This document shows, one piece after another, positions 10,848-22,218 of a DNA stretch of 64,000 bases. The notes below the pieces were generated by a model that made no database searches, was not told the origin of the DNA, and saw only the letters and a program-made list of their open reading frames with translations. How positions within the stretch are numbered: position 1 is the stretch's first letter; every line of letters starts with the position of its first letter. The position numbers were made by a program, and so were the translations under genes. The stretch lies in contig NC_080056.1 of NCBI RefSeq assembly GCF_026212465.1, positions 23,135,017 to 23,199,016 on the forward strand, in the 5' to 3' direction. Source of the DNA: Amaranthus tricolor (lineage: Eukaryota; Streptophyta; Magnoliopsida; Caryophyllales; Amaranthaceae).

Positions 10848-13349
10848 TGTAACGGCCCGGCTTAAGTGACCCGGAAAATCATATGAAAACATGATCCCGG
10901 TTCACATAGCAGACACTAAAGATACATCACCTCTAGCATCGTCAACGTTCCATCGATAAAGGAATATGAATAAACAGAAATAAAACATACGATGGTAGCA
11001 AACCTACGAATAATCCGATCTTACATCTCGAGAACCTATTGGCCTCAAAATAGAGTTAAGTAGAAATAACGAAATGAGAACGAAACCGAACTAAAATTTT
11101 GTTACATAATTGAAATTGCTACTGCTCGTTATTTATTACATAAGAAAACGTTGTCTTGATGATAACGGGTCCTAGATTGAGTCCTCACTCCAGTCCCCAC
11201 CAGCAATGAACCTGCTAGTCGTCGTATGACAACAAGTAGCAAGTTCTAAACAACAATTCCAATACACTTGGGAGAGCTAATCCCAAGGCAACCACCGACC
11301 TAAGTCGCTGCCCGTCTTGTGTGGGTCGTCAGAGGTAAAGTATGCATACCCCTATGGTGACCGTAATGATCCAAAACTGCCATGGGAACAATAATTGTAA
11401 TAATCCAAACCAAAACGTTAACCCCTTTGGGTAACAAACACATAAATCCTCAACTTCCAAGTTAACTTTTTCAAATTACTTGAGATTTCTAATCCTTATG
11501 TGATTTACAATGCCTCGATTAGAAATGAAACAACACTACTTGCACAACCACATAAACAGTATGGTCTAAGAATGTACCTTTAAGCGTTGCAACCAAACGA
11601 TGTTTAAGCACGATAGAAAATTTTACCCTCTTATGAATCGAAGTCCTTAATAAGACACACACAAAACAATCACGTATTAGAACGTGTTTACACATTTAAT
11701 CCACTCAATACTACTAAGATATCACTAAGACTTGACAATTTTAAATGTTTTCATCCAATTCCAAATAGTTCCAAACTTTAAATTTTAACCGGAAAGTAAA
11801 ATGGCCATTTCGGACAGTTTATAAAATTCAAATGCAAAATCCGACTTCACCACTGCATCCGGAACACATCAATTACCTTGGGTACCAAAGTTTATATTTT
11901 CTAACATCCAATTACTATTTTTAATTATTTTAAGCGTTTCACGAGTTTTTAACACATCGGGTACATAAAACAACAACGAAACTCGCCCAACGTTTCCGGA
12001 TCAGGCGCCACTGCCGAGGCAGCAGCAGCTGCCCGAAAATTCCTATTATTTTATTATTATTATTTGTTTTTATATATACATTATTCAAATTATTAACCCT
12101 TTTAATCTCATGACCAAAATAAATGTAAGAAGACCAAATTCACAACTACTAAGATAAAATAAACAAGAAAAGTTTTTCCATCATACAACCACTTGATATT
12201 TCCACACATACATTAATATAGAAAACCCCATCATCAAAGCATAAAAGCCATCAAATAAAAAGAAACATGCCCATCCACAACATCCTTTAAGAAAACATAA
12301 AATTTCATAAGTTATGATAATTAAATTAAATACTTAATTCTCTTTACAAATTAAAATTTTGTAGAGAATCAAAAAACCAAATCACCCTTTTGAATCAAGA
12401 CATAATAGAAACACAATTCCTCAAGCAAAAATTAAATTTTGCTAAAGGATTATAAACTCTTGGATGACTACATTACTTGATCCATAACATTTAAATTTTT
12501 TCTATCAAATTGAAATTTAGTTAGAGAAATGTAGATCATAAAAGAAGTTTATTTAAATATCAATATAAACTTAGTTGTTAATTCTTATAACAAATTTAAA
12601 CTTTTTTAAAGAATATCGATCGAGAAAGGTTTTTTTTTTTTTATAAAAGAAAAATAACTTAATCCTTTTAAGAAGTTAAAGTTTATTAAAGGATTATTAG
12701 AGAAAATTATATAAAAAAAATATTCAATCCTCCTAAAAGTCATAGGATATCATCATACATAAAATATAATTCATCTTAGAAATCTTATATATAAAATCTA
12801 TAATTAACAATTCAACTAAACTTACCCCTTTGATCAAAAGATTGGATGGAACAACATTTTTTTTTTCTTTGACGTACCAAAACAAGAGAGCAAAGAGGGG
12901 GATTTTTCTGAATATTTTGTTCACTTAAAAGATTAGAAAAAAGTGAAGAACTCAAATGTTGCTTATAGGATTAAAAGGAAATTAAGAATCAACTTAATGT
13001 GCCATAATACACAATTATGAGAGGAGTTACAAGACTCCTCCCATTCACCTTCCCAATCGGCCCCCCTTCCCTTCCTACCAATAATAATTTTTTTTAATTA
13101 TTTAATTGTTATTATTATTATTTTATTTATTTATATTTTAAATCGGTAAAGAAACACTACGCAATAACAACGTACGCGATAAAACACTTTATCGTTAATT
13201 ACATTTTTGTTATAATATTTAATATACCTTATTTCTTATAATTGTCCATGTAAATAATATAATTTAATAATACTTATTTATTTTATTTATTTTACTTATT
13301 TTGATTTATTACATTTTTTTTAAAACCCGATAAGTTACGGGGTGTTACA
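10848..13349 (-). repeat. 5' LTR of the chromovirus (2502 bp)
   Basis: This copy is collinear with 2015-4713. It begins TGTAACGGCC and ends GGTGTTACA. Relative to the left copy it lacks 165 bp between two AATACAC heptamers (2427-2433 and 2592-2598 there; single copy at 11261-11267 here) and has a shorter ATT array. As the 5' LTR it would hold the promoter for minus-strand transcription. Confidence 0.92.
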
Positions 13350-13354
13350 ACGGT
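13350..13354. repeat. right target-site duplication ACGGT
   Basis: ACGGT follows the right LTR terminus and matches 2010-2014 exactly. The copia integrase reading resumes immediately after it. Confidence 0.95.
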
Positions 13355-13735
13355 ATAACCCATAACTTCTCAGTTCCTAGGACACTCCAACAAAATGGCG
13401 TGGTTGAAAGGAATAATCGAACCTTAGAAGAAATGGTTAGGACAATGCTTATTGAAACTGGATTAGCTACACACTATTGGGCCGAGGCTGTTAACACAGC
13501 AAATTATGTCTTAAATAGATGCCTCATTAGACCAATACTCAAGAAAACTCCCTATGAGTTATTCAAAGGAAGAAAACCGAACATATATAGCTTACCTTAG
13601 ACCATTTGGTTGCAATTGATTTAATTATAACAATGGTAAAGATAATCTAGGTAAATTTGATGCTAGAAGTGATGAAGGTATATTCCTTGGATACTCATTG
13701 AATAGTAAAGCTTAGAGTTCTAAATAAGCGTATAA
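13355..13735 (+). pseudogene. copia integrase C-terminal half (continuation after insertion)
   Basis: The frame carries the conserved stretch LQQNGVVERNNRTLEEMVRT, whose Glu is the third integrase catalytic residue, then LATHYWAEAVNTANYVLNRC and KKTPYELFKGRKPNI. A stop at about 13600 is followed, after a frame change, by remnants of the usual LGKFDARSDEGIFLGYS block (13640-13705). It directly continues the integrase that stops at 2009. Confidence 0.88.
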
Positions 13736-13737
13736 GT

Positions 13738-14150
13738 ATGGTTGAGGAAAGTATACATGTAGTATTTGATGAATCTAACAATAGAACATTAATTGAAGGA
13801 TTTAAAGAGTTAAACCTTAATAAACATTTTGATGATTTAATTGATGACGAACTAGATGCTAATAATATTGGTGAAGTTAAAAACAAAAACATGCATGATA
13901 CCATACAAAGTCTTGATGAGATTGAAGGAAAACAGGTTGTAAACATTGAAAACTCACTGCCTGATCTTGACCTAACCTCAAGATCTTGAAACTGTTCCTG
14001 AACATACTACTTTAGATACACCAATTAGAAGCTCCTCAAATGAAGTAAGTACAATTTCTTTAAATAATTACACACCATCCATTCTATGAAAAACACTTAG
14101 AATGTAATCTCAACATCCTTCAGAAAACATCATAAGTGATCTAAACAAAG
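13738..14150 (+). pseudogene. copia integrase-RT hinge region
   Basis: The stretch 13738-13989 encodes VEESIHVVFDESN, the typical start of the variable hinge in Sirevirus pol, followed by an acidic Asp/Asn-rich tract. A frameshift and stop at 13989 separate it from the reverse transcriptase frame. No catalytic motif is expected here. Confidence 0.7.
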
Positions 14151-14152
14151 GT

Positions 14153-15742
14153 ATGCAAACTCGATCCTCTCTTAAACGTTTATGTGCATTCTCTGCTTTT
14201 ATTTCTCTTGTAGAACCAAAGGATGTTAAAGAAGTAATACAAGAACCAGAGTGGATCATTGCTATGCAAAATGAATTAAATGAATTCAAAAGAAACAAAG
14301 TTTGGGATCTAGTTGAAAGGCCTCCAGATCGTACTATCATTGGAACTAGATGGGTCTTTCGCAATAAGCTCAATGAGGATGGAGACATTATAAGGAATAA
14401 AGCAAGGCTGGTAGCTCAAGGTTATAATCAAGAAAAAGGAATAGATTATGATGAGACTTTCGCTTCTGTTGCAAGGTTAGAATCTATCCGTATTATGCTT
14501 GCTTTTGCTTCATACATGAACATTAAACTATATCAAATGGATGTAAAATGTGCTTTCTTAAATGGCTGCTTACAAGAGGAAGTATACGTTAAACAACCAT
14601 CTGGCTTCGAAAATTCTTATCTACCTAATCATGTGTTCAAACTAAATAAAGCGCTATATGGCTTGAAACAAGCTCCAAGAGCTTGGTATGACAGATTTAG
14701 CTCACATCTACTTGAAAATGATTTTCAACGAGGTAAAATTGATAAAACGCTTTTCGTTAAAACTAAAGAAAAAGATATTCTTGTTATTCAAGTATATGTT
14801 GATAATATATTGTTTGGAGCTACTAATGATTCTTTGTGCAAGGAATTTTCTGAGATTCTGTGCAAGGAATTCGAAATGATCATGATGGGAGACTTAATAT
14901 TCTTTCTTGGACTACAAATAAAGCAAAAGAAAGATGGCATATTTATTTGTCAAAGTAAATATGTTAGAGATTTGCTGAAGAAGCATAATATGGATCAATG
15001 CAAAGATGCTAATATGCCTATGAGTGGAACACTAAGTCTAGACCAAGATATAAACGATAAAAGTGTTGATAAAAGGACTTATAGAGGTATGATTGGTTCT
15101 TTATTGTATTTAACTGCTAGTCGTCCTGATATTATGTTTAGTGTTTGCTTATGTGCTCGTTTTCAAGCTAACCCAAAAGAATCTCACTTAACAGTAGTTA
15201 TGAGAATCTTTAGATATTTACATGCGACTAAGTACTTCATTCTATGGTACCCTAGTTGTGGAGATTTTAGTTTGATTGGTTTTTCAGATGCTGATTATGC
15301 TGGCTATAAGGTTGATAGAAAGAGCACTTCAGGATCGTGCCATTTCTTGGGAAATTCATTAATCTCATGGTATTCTAAAAAGCAAAATTCAGTTGCTTTA
15401 TCTACAGCTGAAGCTGAATACATAGCTGCGGGTTCATGTTGTTCTCAAATTTTATGGATTGCGCAACAACTTCGAGATCTTGGAATTGATCTCAAAGGCA
15501 TTCCAATTAAATGTGACAATACAAGTGCAATTTGTATCACTAAGAATCCTATGCAACATTCACGTACAAAACACATTGAGGTATGTCACCATTTTATAAG
15601 AGATCATGTTAAAAAAGGTCATATTACTCTATCCTTTATATCTACTGAAAATCAGTTGGCAGACATATTTACAAAACCTTTAAGTGCTGATCGTTTTGCA
15701 TATATACGTATGGAACTTGGCATGCTAAATGATGTTGCATGA
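14153..15742 (+). CDS. copia reverse transcriptase and RNase H (529-codon open frame, catalytic Asp lost)
   Basis: This is the longest intact frame in the window. It begins just inside the hinge ([12 protein letters not shown]) and holds the Ty1-type [20 protein letters not shown], then [44 protein letters not shown] and [13 protein letters not shown]. The catalytic box (codons 215-218, 14795-14806) is YVDN instead of YVDD. RNase H follows, with [16 protein letters not shown], then [13 protein letters not shown] and the C-terminal [23 protein letters not shown]. The frame is uninterrupted to its natural stop, but the Asp-to-Asn change predicts no polymerase activity. The first Met is a convenience; the natural protein is part of a longer polyprotein. 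Confidence 0.88.
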   Translation: MQTRSSLKRLCAFSAFISLVEPKDVKEVIQEPEWIIAMQNELNEFKRNKVWDLVERPPDRTIIGTRWVFRNKLNEDGDIIRNKARLVAQGYNQEKGIDYDETFASVARLESIRIMLAFASYMNIKLYQMDVKCAFLNGCLQEEVYVKQPSGFENSYLPNHVFKLNKALYGLKQAPRAWYDRFSSHLLENDFQRGKIDKTLFVKTKEKDILVIQVYVDNILFGATNDSLCKEFSEILCKEFEMIMMGDLIFFLGLQIKQKKDGIFICQSKYVRDLLKKHNMDQCKDANMPMSGTLSLDQDINDKSVDKRTYRGMIGSLLYLTASRPDIMFSVCLCARFQANPKESHLTVVMRIFRYLHATKYFILWYPSCGDFSLIGFSDADYAGYKVDRKSTSGSCHFLGNSLISWYSKKQNSVALSTAEAEYIAAGSCCSQILWIAQQLRDLGIDLKGIPIKCDNTSAICITKNPMQHSRTKHIEVCHHFIRDHVKKGHITLSFISTENQLADIFTKPLSADRFAYIRMELGMLNDVA

Positions 15743-16318
15743 ATTAAGGGGGAGTAATGACATAAGAGTAAGGGTTAAATAGTAAAGGTAAAACTAAAAT
15801 ACTAAGTATGTATTTAGGGGGAGCATTACATATGTCTTTTGTTTTGATTATGATTATATATGTGCATTTATGCATGTGTTTGAGAATTGAATATTTAATT
15901 TCAATTTCTTAAAAATTATTTGTTTTACATAAATATATAAAAATAGGATTTATAATTAAGTACCTTTAATCAATAAAGGATATTTAATTATTTTAAAACA
16001 AAATTGTTTGTTTGATTTCCATTTTGGACGTCAACCATTCATTAAGGTCTTGTTCAAAACCTTGGATCAAATCCAATTGATCTCATAATTACACTTCCAA
16101 ATCAAACACTCATTCACGTCATTCTAAAATCTGTCAAGCTGCACACCTTTTGCTTTCCCTGTACTATCAAATCAATTAAATGAAGTACAAATGCATTATA
16201 CTATACTCCTTTAATAGTGAGTGAAACGCATTCTTTGTTCCCTAACCTCAACTCTTTCTGTTTTGCTCTCTAAACCGTCTCTTTCACCTCTCATTTTCAA
16301 GCTTTCAAAACCATATCC
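15743..16318 (+). other. non-coding spacer between pol and env-like frame, with polypurine-like motifs
   Basis: TTAAGGGGGAGTAATG lies directly after the pol stop (about 15744-15759) and TTTAGGGGGAGCATT at about 15816. These resemble the true polypurine tract near 18526. Repeated copies of this motif are a known feature of Sirevirus 3' regions. The rest is AT-rich leader sequence with no gene. Confidence 0.7.
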
Positions 16319-17690
16319 ATGGCACCCAAAAGAAAGATGAGTCGTTCTGCCACAAAATCAGAAAAGGTGCATCATCCAAATCCCAAATGACTGAACCAAT
16401 AACCCCATCTTTTCCCTCACCCTTATGTGATGTCGCAGTGCCAAAACACTGGAAAAACCATGTTGCTTTGGAAGATGGATAGATGTCTTTAAGAATTGCT
16501 CAATATCTTTTGTTGACATCCTAGACTATAATTTGTTCTTGTTTGAAGATTTTGAAATAATCTCTGCGTTCATTGAATCATCTCCAGGTAAGTTGTTAGA
16601 CCCTAGATCTGTTTCTTACCCTACCTTGGTAAAGCTTTTCTACTATAATCTCTCATTCATAGCCAAAGATGGTTTCCCTGCCTTGAGAAGTTTTGTAAAG
16701 GGTCAAGAAATCGTTATTACTAAAACCCTTATTAACGAGTTGTTTAATTTCTCAAATGTTGTTGATGATCCTACCCCAAATTCTATTGCCTTTCAAAATG
16801 CTAAAGATTTGTTTGTCTTGCCTTCTCACCTTTTTCTCTCCAACTAGACATTTAACCCATAATGGATTGACTTTATCTAGTAAACGTTTTTACAATCTGA
16901 TTGCTACAATCGTATTTTCCAAAGGAACATCATGTGAGTTGGTCTCTGATTCTCATTTGATTTTAATGTGGAAAATTGTTGCTCATAAGTCCATTGATTA
17001 TGCCTCTTTGATCATTCCAAAAATGAGATTCTACAGTTCTAGTTTTCATAATTTGGCCCTCCCATATGCAAATCTTCTTTTCCTTATTTTTGATCATTTT
17101 AACCTCAAACTGATATAGAGGAGGTTGATTATTCAGGCCCCCGATCTTTTTCCAACATTGTTTTGTCCTCCTTAAGGATTTTTAAAGTTGGAGGTAAATA
17201 TGAGTTATACTCAAATTTACCTGTAACAGAGAAAGAGGAGTTAGAGAAATTACATGGGAAAGAGATAGGTCGTTTAGAACCTCACTCTAAGGAAAATCAG
17301 ACTACCCATTCTCGTCTAGAGTCCCTTGATTTTGAAGTTTGAGGAATCAAAGTGTCTTTTCTTGAATTGCATGATAAAGTGTCCTCATTAACTTTTATGC
17401 TAGTCTTTTTTATGAAGGACATGAAGGGAATGGTAGTTGAGGAGGTAACTATAGAAGAGGAGGAAGTTGAGAAAGAGAAGGAGGTTTCCAAAGAAAAGGA
17501 GGCTGATCAAGAGGGCGAAAAGGCTGATGAAAAGAAGAAGGAGCAAGAAAAGGAAGAAGAAGCCAATCTTGATGCTGTTGACGCTACCCCCATTCAATCA
17601 ATTCCACCCATTGCTGAAGCTACACCAATCAATACTTCCCCTGGCCCAACCAAACCTTCCAAGAAAAGGAAGACCAGGTCCAGGAAGTAA
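16319..17690 (+). pseudogene. Sirevirus env-like protein, broken
   Basis: The frame begins ATGGCACCCAAAAGAAAGATG (Met-Ala-Pro-Lys-Arg-Lys, nuclear-signal-like) at 16320 and soon meets a stop. An open piece at 16533-16847 (LFEDFEIISAFIESS ... VKLFYYNLSF ... VITKTLINELFNF) and a shifted piece at about 16820-17118 (LSSKRFYNLIATIVFSKG ... LVSDSHLILMWKIVAHKSID ... LALPYANLLFLIFDHFNL) match the plan of the plant-specific domain known from retroelement env-like ORFs. The C-terminus (17352-17690) is a Glu/Lys-rich coiled-coil tract followed by a Pro/Thr-rich basic tail ending in KKRKTRSRK. The protein's role is unknown; calling it envelope is historical. Confidence 0.7.
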
Positions 17691-18536
17691 TTTTAGTTGT
17701 TAATGGTTGATGAACAATTTTTATTTTTCGACAAATAGTATTTTTTTTTTATTAACAATCCCAATGCTTTACTCCCTAATTATTTTTGATGAAAGTCAAA
17801 AGGGGGAGATATGTAATTAGTTAATTTCTGTTTATTGTTTGCTTGGTTTGATTGTTGCTGATTTGTTTGCTTGCTTTGCATGTTATGCTTTGTATGATAC
17901 ATATCATGTTGCATAGATATTAGTTTTAGTTTAGTTTATTAGTGCATATTGATTATTGCTGGATTGTTTATACATTCATGTTTGGGGAAAATATTCTTCG
18001 GGGAGATATGTAAACTTGTTTGCATTCATGTGCATTCATTATGGTTAATCTTATTAGTAAGGGGGAGATATTATTTTAATAAGTGGAGATGCTTATTTTT
18101 TTTTATCTTAATTCTTAAACATAGTTACTTGATGATACATGTTTGATGATAAGTTCATAGTTACTGATTATTGTTCTTGATCATGTTGTTTAATTATTGT
18201 TCATGACGTTTGATAATCATGATTTTGATTTTTTTGTTGTTAAAGCATTGATATGATGATATGATGTTACAATACAATAATGATTATTATATTTGCATGT
18301 ATTGTGATTAGTTACTTGCTTACTTGTGATAATGAAGCATGAAATCTTATTCGTTTGTGATAATGAGACGCATGAAAATTCATTGGTTTATATTGTTTTG
18401 TTTTGAAATTTTTTTAAAATTCTTGAAAATATTCTGCTTAATGCTATATTGTCTATTCTTATCATGTTTTCAATTCATGTTAACATAGAAATATGATTTA
18501 GGAAAATATGGTTTTGACTTTCATCAAGGGGGAGAT
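17691..18536 (+). other. 3' non-coding region with repeated polypurine motifs and final polypurine tract
   Basis: The region is AT-rich and gene-free. AAAGGGGGAGATATG occurs at about 17799, a CGGGGAGATATG variant near 18000, AAGGGGGAGATATT at about 18060 and AAGGGGGAGATT at 18526-18537, next to the LTR. The last is the probable functional tract. Several copies upstream of the LTR are characteristic of Sireviruses. Confidence 0.75.
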
Positions 18537-20050
18537 TCAAGACTTAACTCTCTTAAATGATGATAATTCAGAACACATATTAATTAAACAAATAAATTAA
18601 GTAATTACATTTAGTTGTTTAAGTACGTCTAAAATAATATTAGATATAAATTGAATAAGTGATATACATATTTAAGTTCGAATTATTGGAATATGCTTAA
18701 ATAACTTAAGCTTATCTTAAGGTTAAATTTATAAGTCTTTAAATACGTTTCAATGTCTTGAAGATAATTACGTTTATAGTAAGGTTAGTTTCGTAATTAT
18801 AACTTTGAAATATTTTAATATGTCAAGGTTCTTTAAAATTATATTTGAAATATTTTAATAGATCAAGGTTCATTAAAATTAACTTTGATATTATTTGAAA
18901 TTAAGTTTGAATATATTATAACACGTCTTATATTAAACGTTCGAATAATTTATGTTTGAATTTGAATTTAAAATGTGTGTTTAATTGAGATATATACTTA
19001 GTTGATTAAATTGTTAAAGTACACGGTACACATGTTTTGTTAATTATAGTACACGGTTATAATTGAATTTAAATAAGTTGTTATGATAATTATAGAGTTT
19101 CCTATTAATAAGATGATATTTGAATTAACGCTCAAAATAGGAAATGACTATTTGAATTAATACTAAATATAGGAATTAACTTTGAATAATTATTTACACG
19201 TTGATATATCTGGTTTTTGCTTAGTTTTCATTATCTTGTATGAGCACTAACGTGGCAGCATAGCATTGGTTATTAAAGACAAATTACAGCACACAATGAC
19301 GAAATTATCTTAGCTGTCAGTACACGTCAGTTTGAAATAAAGCCCAAAGTCTTGAAGACTAGCTCAGAATATCCAGATCAACAAAATTAACGGATGAAGC
19401 TTTCTTGATCTACAAGGATGTGTTAAGGCGTAACATCTATATATACAAGGCTTCATTTCAAAATTAAGGATGCACCTCTTCTTACATCTTTCTTTGTTGT
19501 AATATTCTTTATGTGTTTAAAGAGTTGTAATTTTTAGTTCATCTAGCTCTTACAATTTGTAATAGGTTTAAGTGTTTAAAAAAAAGAGTTAGATTATTCA
19601 TAGTTTAATACGCCTAACTTAGAATACTTTTTGAAGTGTTCGACTTCTAATCTCTATTGTGAGATTGGGATTTGCTTTTATTAAAGGGACTCGTAAGACG
19701 TTTCTTCAAGGGGAAGAACGTGGTTGAGAGCAGATAGTGAGATCTTCTAGTTTGTCTTAAAGTGGGATTAATAAAAGACGTTTAAATGCTATGGGTTGAA
19801 AGAGAACCTATAGGCGGGGAGTAGGTTTTTTAGAACCAAACCTCGTGAACATATCGTGTGTTAATCTTAAAAGTTTATTTTCCGCACATACGTTATAGTT
19901 TTATTATTCGTTCTAAAACTGTTCCAGAAAACAGTTTTGACAGACTCCTCAATCTCTTGAAACGATCTTCCCGACAAAAATTTTTATGCTTGTACTCTCT
20001 ATTCACCTCCCCCCCCTTCTAGAGAGTATTTGACCTCCTATTAACTTTCA
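18537..20050 (+). repeat. 3' LTR of the Sirevirus-like element (about 1.5 kb)
   Basis: The segment starts right after the polypurine tract; the expected TG is TC here, probably mutated. It ends TTAACTTTCA at 20050, next to rDNA. A TATA-box sequence CTATATATAC lies at 19437-19446, and the C-rich motif TTCACCTCCCCCCCC near the 3' end (about 20005) is typical of Sirevirus LTR ends. The matching 5' LTR is outside the window, so the ends are inferred from motifs only. Confidence 0.65.
19437..19446 (+). promoter_or_regulatory. putative TATA box of the copia LTR
   Basis: CTATATATAC lies in the middle of the LTR, about 600 bases before its end, followed by ACAAGGCTTCATT. The position suits a U3/R boundary. 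No transcription start can be proved from the sequence. Confidence 0.4.
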
Positions 20051-20053
20051 GTA

Positions 20054-20376
20054 CAATCGGTCCACCTTGCGGTGTGCACCTATCGTCTCACCTCTTTTGC
20101 CGGCGATGCACTCCTTGCCTTGATTGGCCAAGTCTTTTCTCCAGCACTATTACTTTGAAGAAATTAGAGTGCTCAAAGCAAGCATACGCTCTGTATACAT
20201 TAGCATGGGATAACATCATAGGATTCCGGTCCTATTGTGTTGGCCTTTGGGATCAGAGTAATGATTAAAAGAGATAGTCTTAGGCATTCGTATTTCATAG
20301 TCAGAGGTGAAATTCTTAGATTTATGAAAGACGAACAACTGTGAAAGCATTTACCAAGGATGTTTTCATTAATCAT

Positions 20377-20433
<57 letters not shown>

Positions 20434-20633
20434 AATACCGACCAGGGATCGGCGAATGTTACTCATAGGACGCCGCCGACACCTTATAAGAATTCAAAGT
20501 TTTTGAGTTTCGGGGGGAGTATGGTCGCAAGGATGAAACGTAAAGGAATTGACGGAAGGCACTACCAGGAGTAGAGCTTGCGGCTTAATTTTACTCAACA
20601 CGGGGAAACTTACCAGGTCCAGACATAGTAAGA

Positions 20634-20668
<35 letters not shown>

Positions 20669-21007
20669 TTGGTGGTGCATGGCCGTTCTTAGTTAGTGGA
20701 GCGATTTGTCTGGTTAATTCCGTTAATGAACGAGACCTTAGCCTACTAACTAGCTATGCGGAGGTATGCTTTCGCAGCTAGCTTCTTAGAGGGGCTATGG
20801 CCTTCCAGGCCACGGAAGTTTGAGGCAATAACAAGTCTATGATGCCCTTAGATGTTATAGGCCGCACGCGCGCTACACTGATGTATTCAACGAGTCTATA
20901 GCCTTGGCCGACACGTCCGGGTAATCTTTGAAATTTCATCATGATGGGGATAGATCATTGCAATTGTTGGTCTTCAACGAGGAATTCCTAGTAAGCTTGA
21001 GTCATAT

Positions 21008-21041
<34 letters not shown>

Positions 21042-21056
21042 GCCACCCGTCGCTCT

Positions 21057-21092
<36 letters not shown>

Positions 21093-21166
21093 GCCGACAT
21101 GGGCGGTTCGTCGCCAGTGACTTCGCGAGAAGTTCACTGAATCTTATCATTTAGAGGAAGGAGATA

Positions 21167-21200
<34 letters not shown>

Positions 21201-21208
21201 TGATCATT
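20054..21208 (+). rRNA. 18S rRNA, 3' two-thirds, decayed copy
   Basis: The sequence follows plant 18S rRNA from the CGGTCCNCC region through TTACTTTGAAGAAATTAGAG, GCATTCGTATTTCATAGTC, AAAGGAATTGACGGAAG and CGCGCGCTACACTGATG to the 3' end GTAGGTGAACCTGCGGAA plus TGATCATT. Many positions differ from the highly conserved plant sequence, mostly C-to-T or G-to-A (for example the universal CACACCGCCCGTC reads CACGCCACCCGTC). The 5' third is absent; a copia LTR abuts it. It is therefore a pseudogene fragment of a 35S rDNA unit, not a working gene. Confidence 0.93.
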
Positions 21209-21459
21209 GTCGAAACCTGCCTAGCAGATTGACCAGCGAACATGTTTATCGTAAGTGGAGCGGGGTGCCCTAGCGAAGCCTTACGGACGAGCTATTGCCC
21301 CCTCCTCCCGACGTTGGGTGGTGCTCCTCTCTGAGGGGTGCTGCTCGATGCAACAACGAACCCCGGCGCGGTCTGCGCTAAGGAACATGAACTTGAGTTT
21401 GCTCGTCTGGTGCCCAGGTCACCGGCGCATGAGAGTGGATGCACCCAATATTGTGTATT
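21209..21459 (+). other. internal transcribed spacer 1
   Basis: This is the GC-rich spacer between the 18S 3' end and the 5.8S start. It begins with the common plant motif TCGAAACCTGCCTAGCAGA. It can be used to place the source lineage, with the caution that the copy is decayed. Confidence 0.9.
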
Positions 21460-21623
21460 AAACGACTCTCGGCAACGGATATCTTGGCTCTCGCATCGAT
21501 GAAGACCATAGGGAAATGCGATAGTTGGTGTGAATTGCAGAATCCCATGAACCATCGAGTTTTTTAATATAAATTGTGCCCGAAGCCTCCGGCCATGGCA
21601 CGTCTGCCTGGGCGTCACGCATT
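21460..21623 (+). rRNA. 5.8S rRNA, decayed copy
   Basis: It starts AAACGACTCTCGGCAACGGA and runs to TGGGCGTCAC. The conserved angiosperm motif GAATTGCAGAATCC is intact. The motif CGATGAAGAACGTAGC reads CGATGAAGACCATAGG, and TTTGAACGCA reads TTTTAATATA. Loss of these invariant motifs marks the copy as a pseudogene. Confidence 0.93.
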
Positions 21624-21809
21624 GCGTCTCCCCCAACCCGCCTAGCTGTGGGAGGGGCAAGGAGCATGGTCTTCCATGCCTCACCGGGCGTGGAAGGCCT
21701 AAAACAGGAGCCCATCGTTGCGAGCAGCTGTGGCGATTGGTGGTGTACAGTGCGTGGACCTTGTGGCCTTGAGGACCCTAGAGTGTTGCCCGAGGGCGAC
21801 CAACCACTG
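21624..21809 (+). other. internal transcribed spacer 2
   Basis: The spacer lies between 5.8S and 28S and contains TGCGTCTCCCCCAACCCGCC and a run ending CGAGGGCGACC before the 28S start. Its length of about 186 bp is short to normal for angiosperms. Confidence 0.88.
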
Positions 21810-22173
21810 CGACCCCAAGTCAGGCGGGACTACCCGCTGAGTTTAATCATATCAATAAGCGGAGGAAAAGAAACTTATAAGGATTCCCCTAGTAACAGCG
21901 AGCGAACCAAGAATAGCCTAGCTTTAAAATCGGGCAGCTTTGCCGTCTGAATTGTAGTCTGGAGAAGCGTCCTCTGCAGCGGACCGGGCCCAAGTTCCCT
22001 GGAAAGGGGCGCCATAAAGGGTTAGAGCCCCGTCGTGCCCGGACCCTATCGTACCACGAGGCGCTGTCGCCGAGTCGGGTTTCTTGGGAATGCATCCCTA
22101 AGTGGGCGGTAAATTCCGTCCAAGGCTAAATACGGGCGAGAGACCGATAGCGAACAAGTACCGCGAGGGAAAC

Positions 22174-22218
<45 letters not shown>

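Larger units (their letters stand above)
2015..13349 (-). mobile_element. Tekay/Del-like Ty3/gypsy chromovirus, full length, nested in copia integrase
   Basis: This is a complete minus-strand LTR retrotransposon of 11,335 bp. Its 5' LTR is on the right (10848-13349), with a tRNA-Met primer site next to it. Then follow an extra acidic ORF, gag, protease, reverse transcriptase, RNase H, integrase with a chromodomain-like tail, a polypurine tract and the 3' LTR on the left (2015-4713). LTR termini are TG...CA on the minus strand, except that the inner end of the left LTR is mutated (TATAAC for TGTAAC). By eye the first 240 aligned LTR bases differ at about ten positions, so the insertion is not recent. 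The long LTRs and the tail motif PVQILDTKV suggest the Tekay/Del clade. All pol domains are damaged. Confidence 0.93.
1..20050 (+). mobile_element. Sirevirus-like Ty1/copia retrotransposon (5' end outside window), split by a nested gypsy element
   Basis: The plus-strand parts run in copia order: gag, protease, integrase, reverse transcriptase, RNase H, then an extra env-like reading frame, repeated polypurine motifs and a 3' LTR. The gag has CCHC knuckles and the ending typical of Sireviruses (an acidic serine-rich stretch followed by LCLMA). The env-like frame after pol and the several AAGGGGGAGAT motifs before the LTR are also known Sirevirus traits. The 5' LTR and PBS lie left of the window. 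The integrase gene is split at 2010-2014/13350-13354 by an 11.3-kb chromovirus. Without the insertion the visible part is about 8.7 kb. Stops, frameshifts and lost catalytic residues show that it is dead. Confidence 0.85.
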
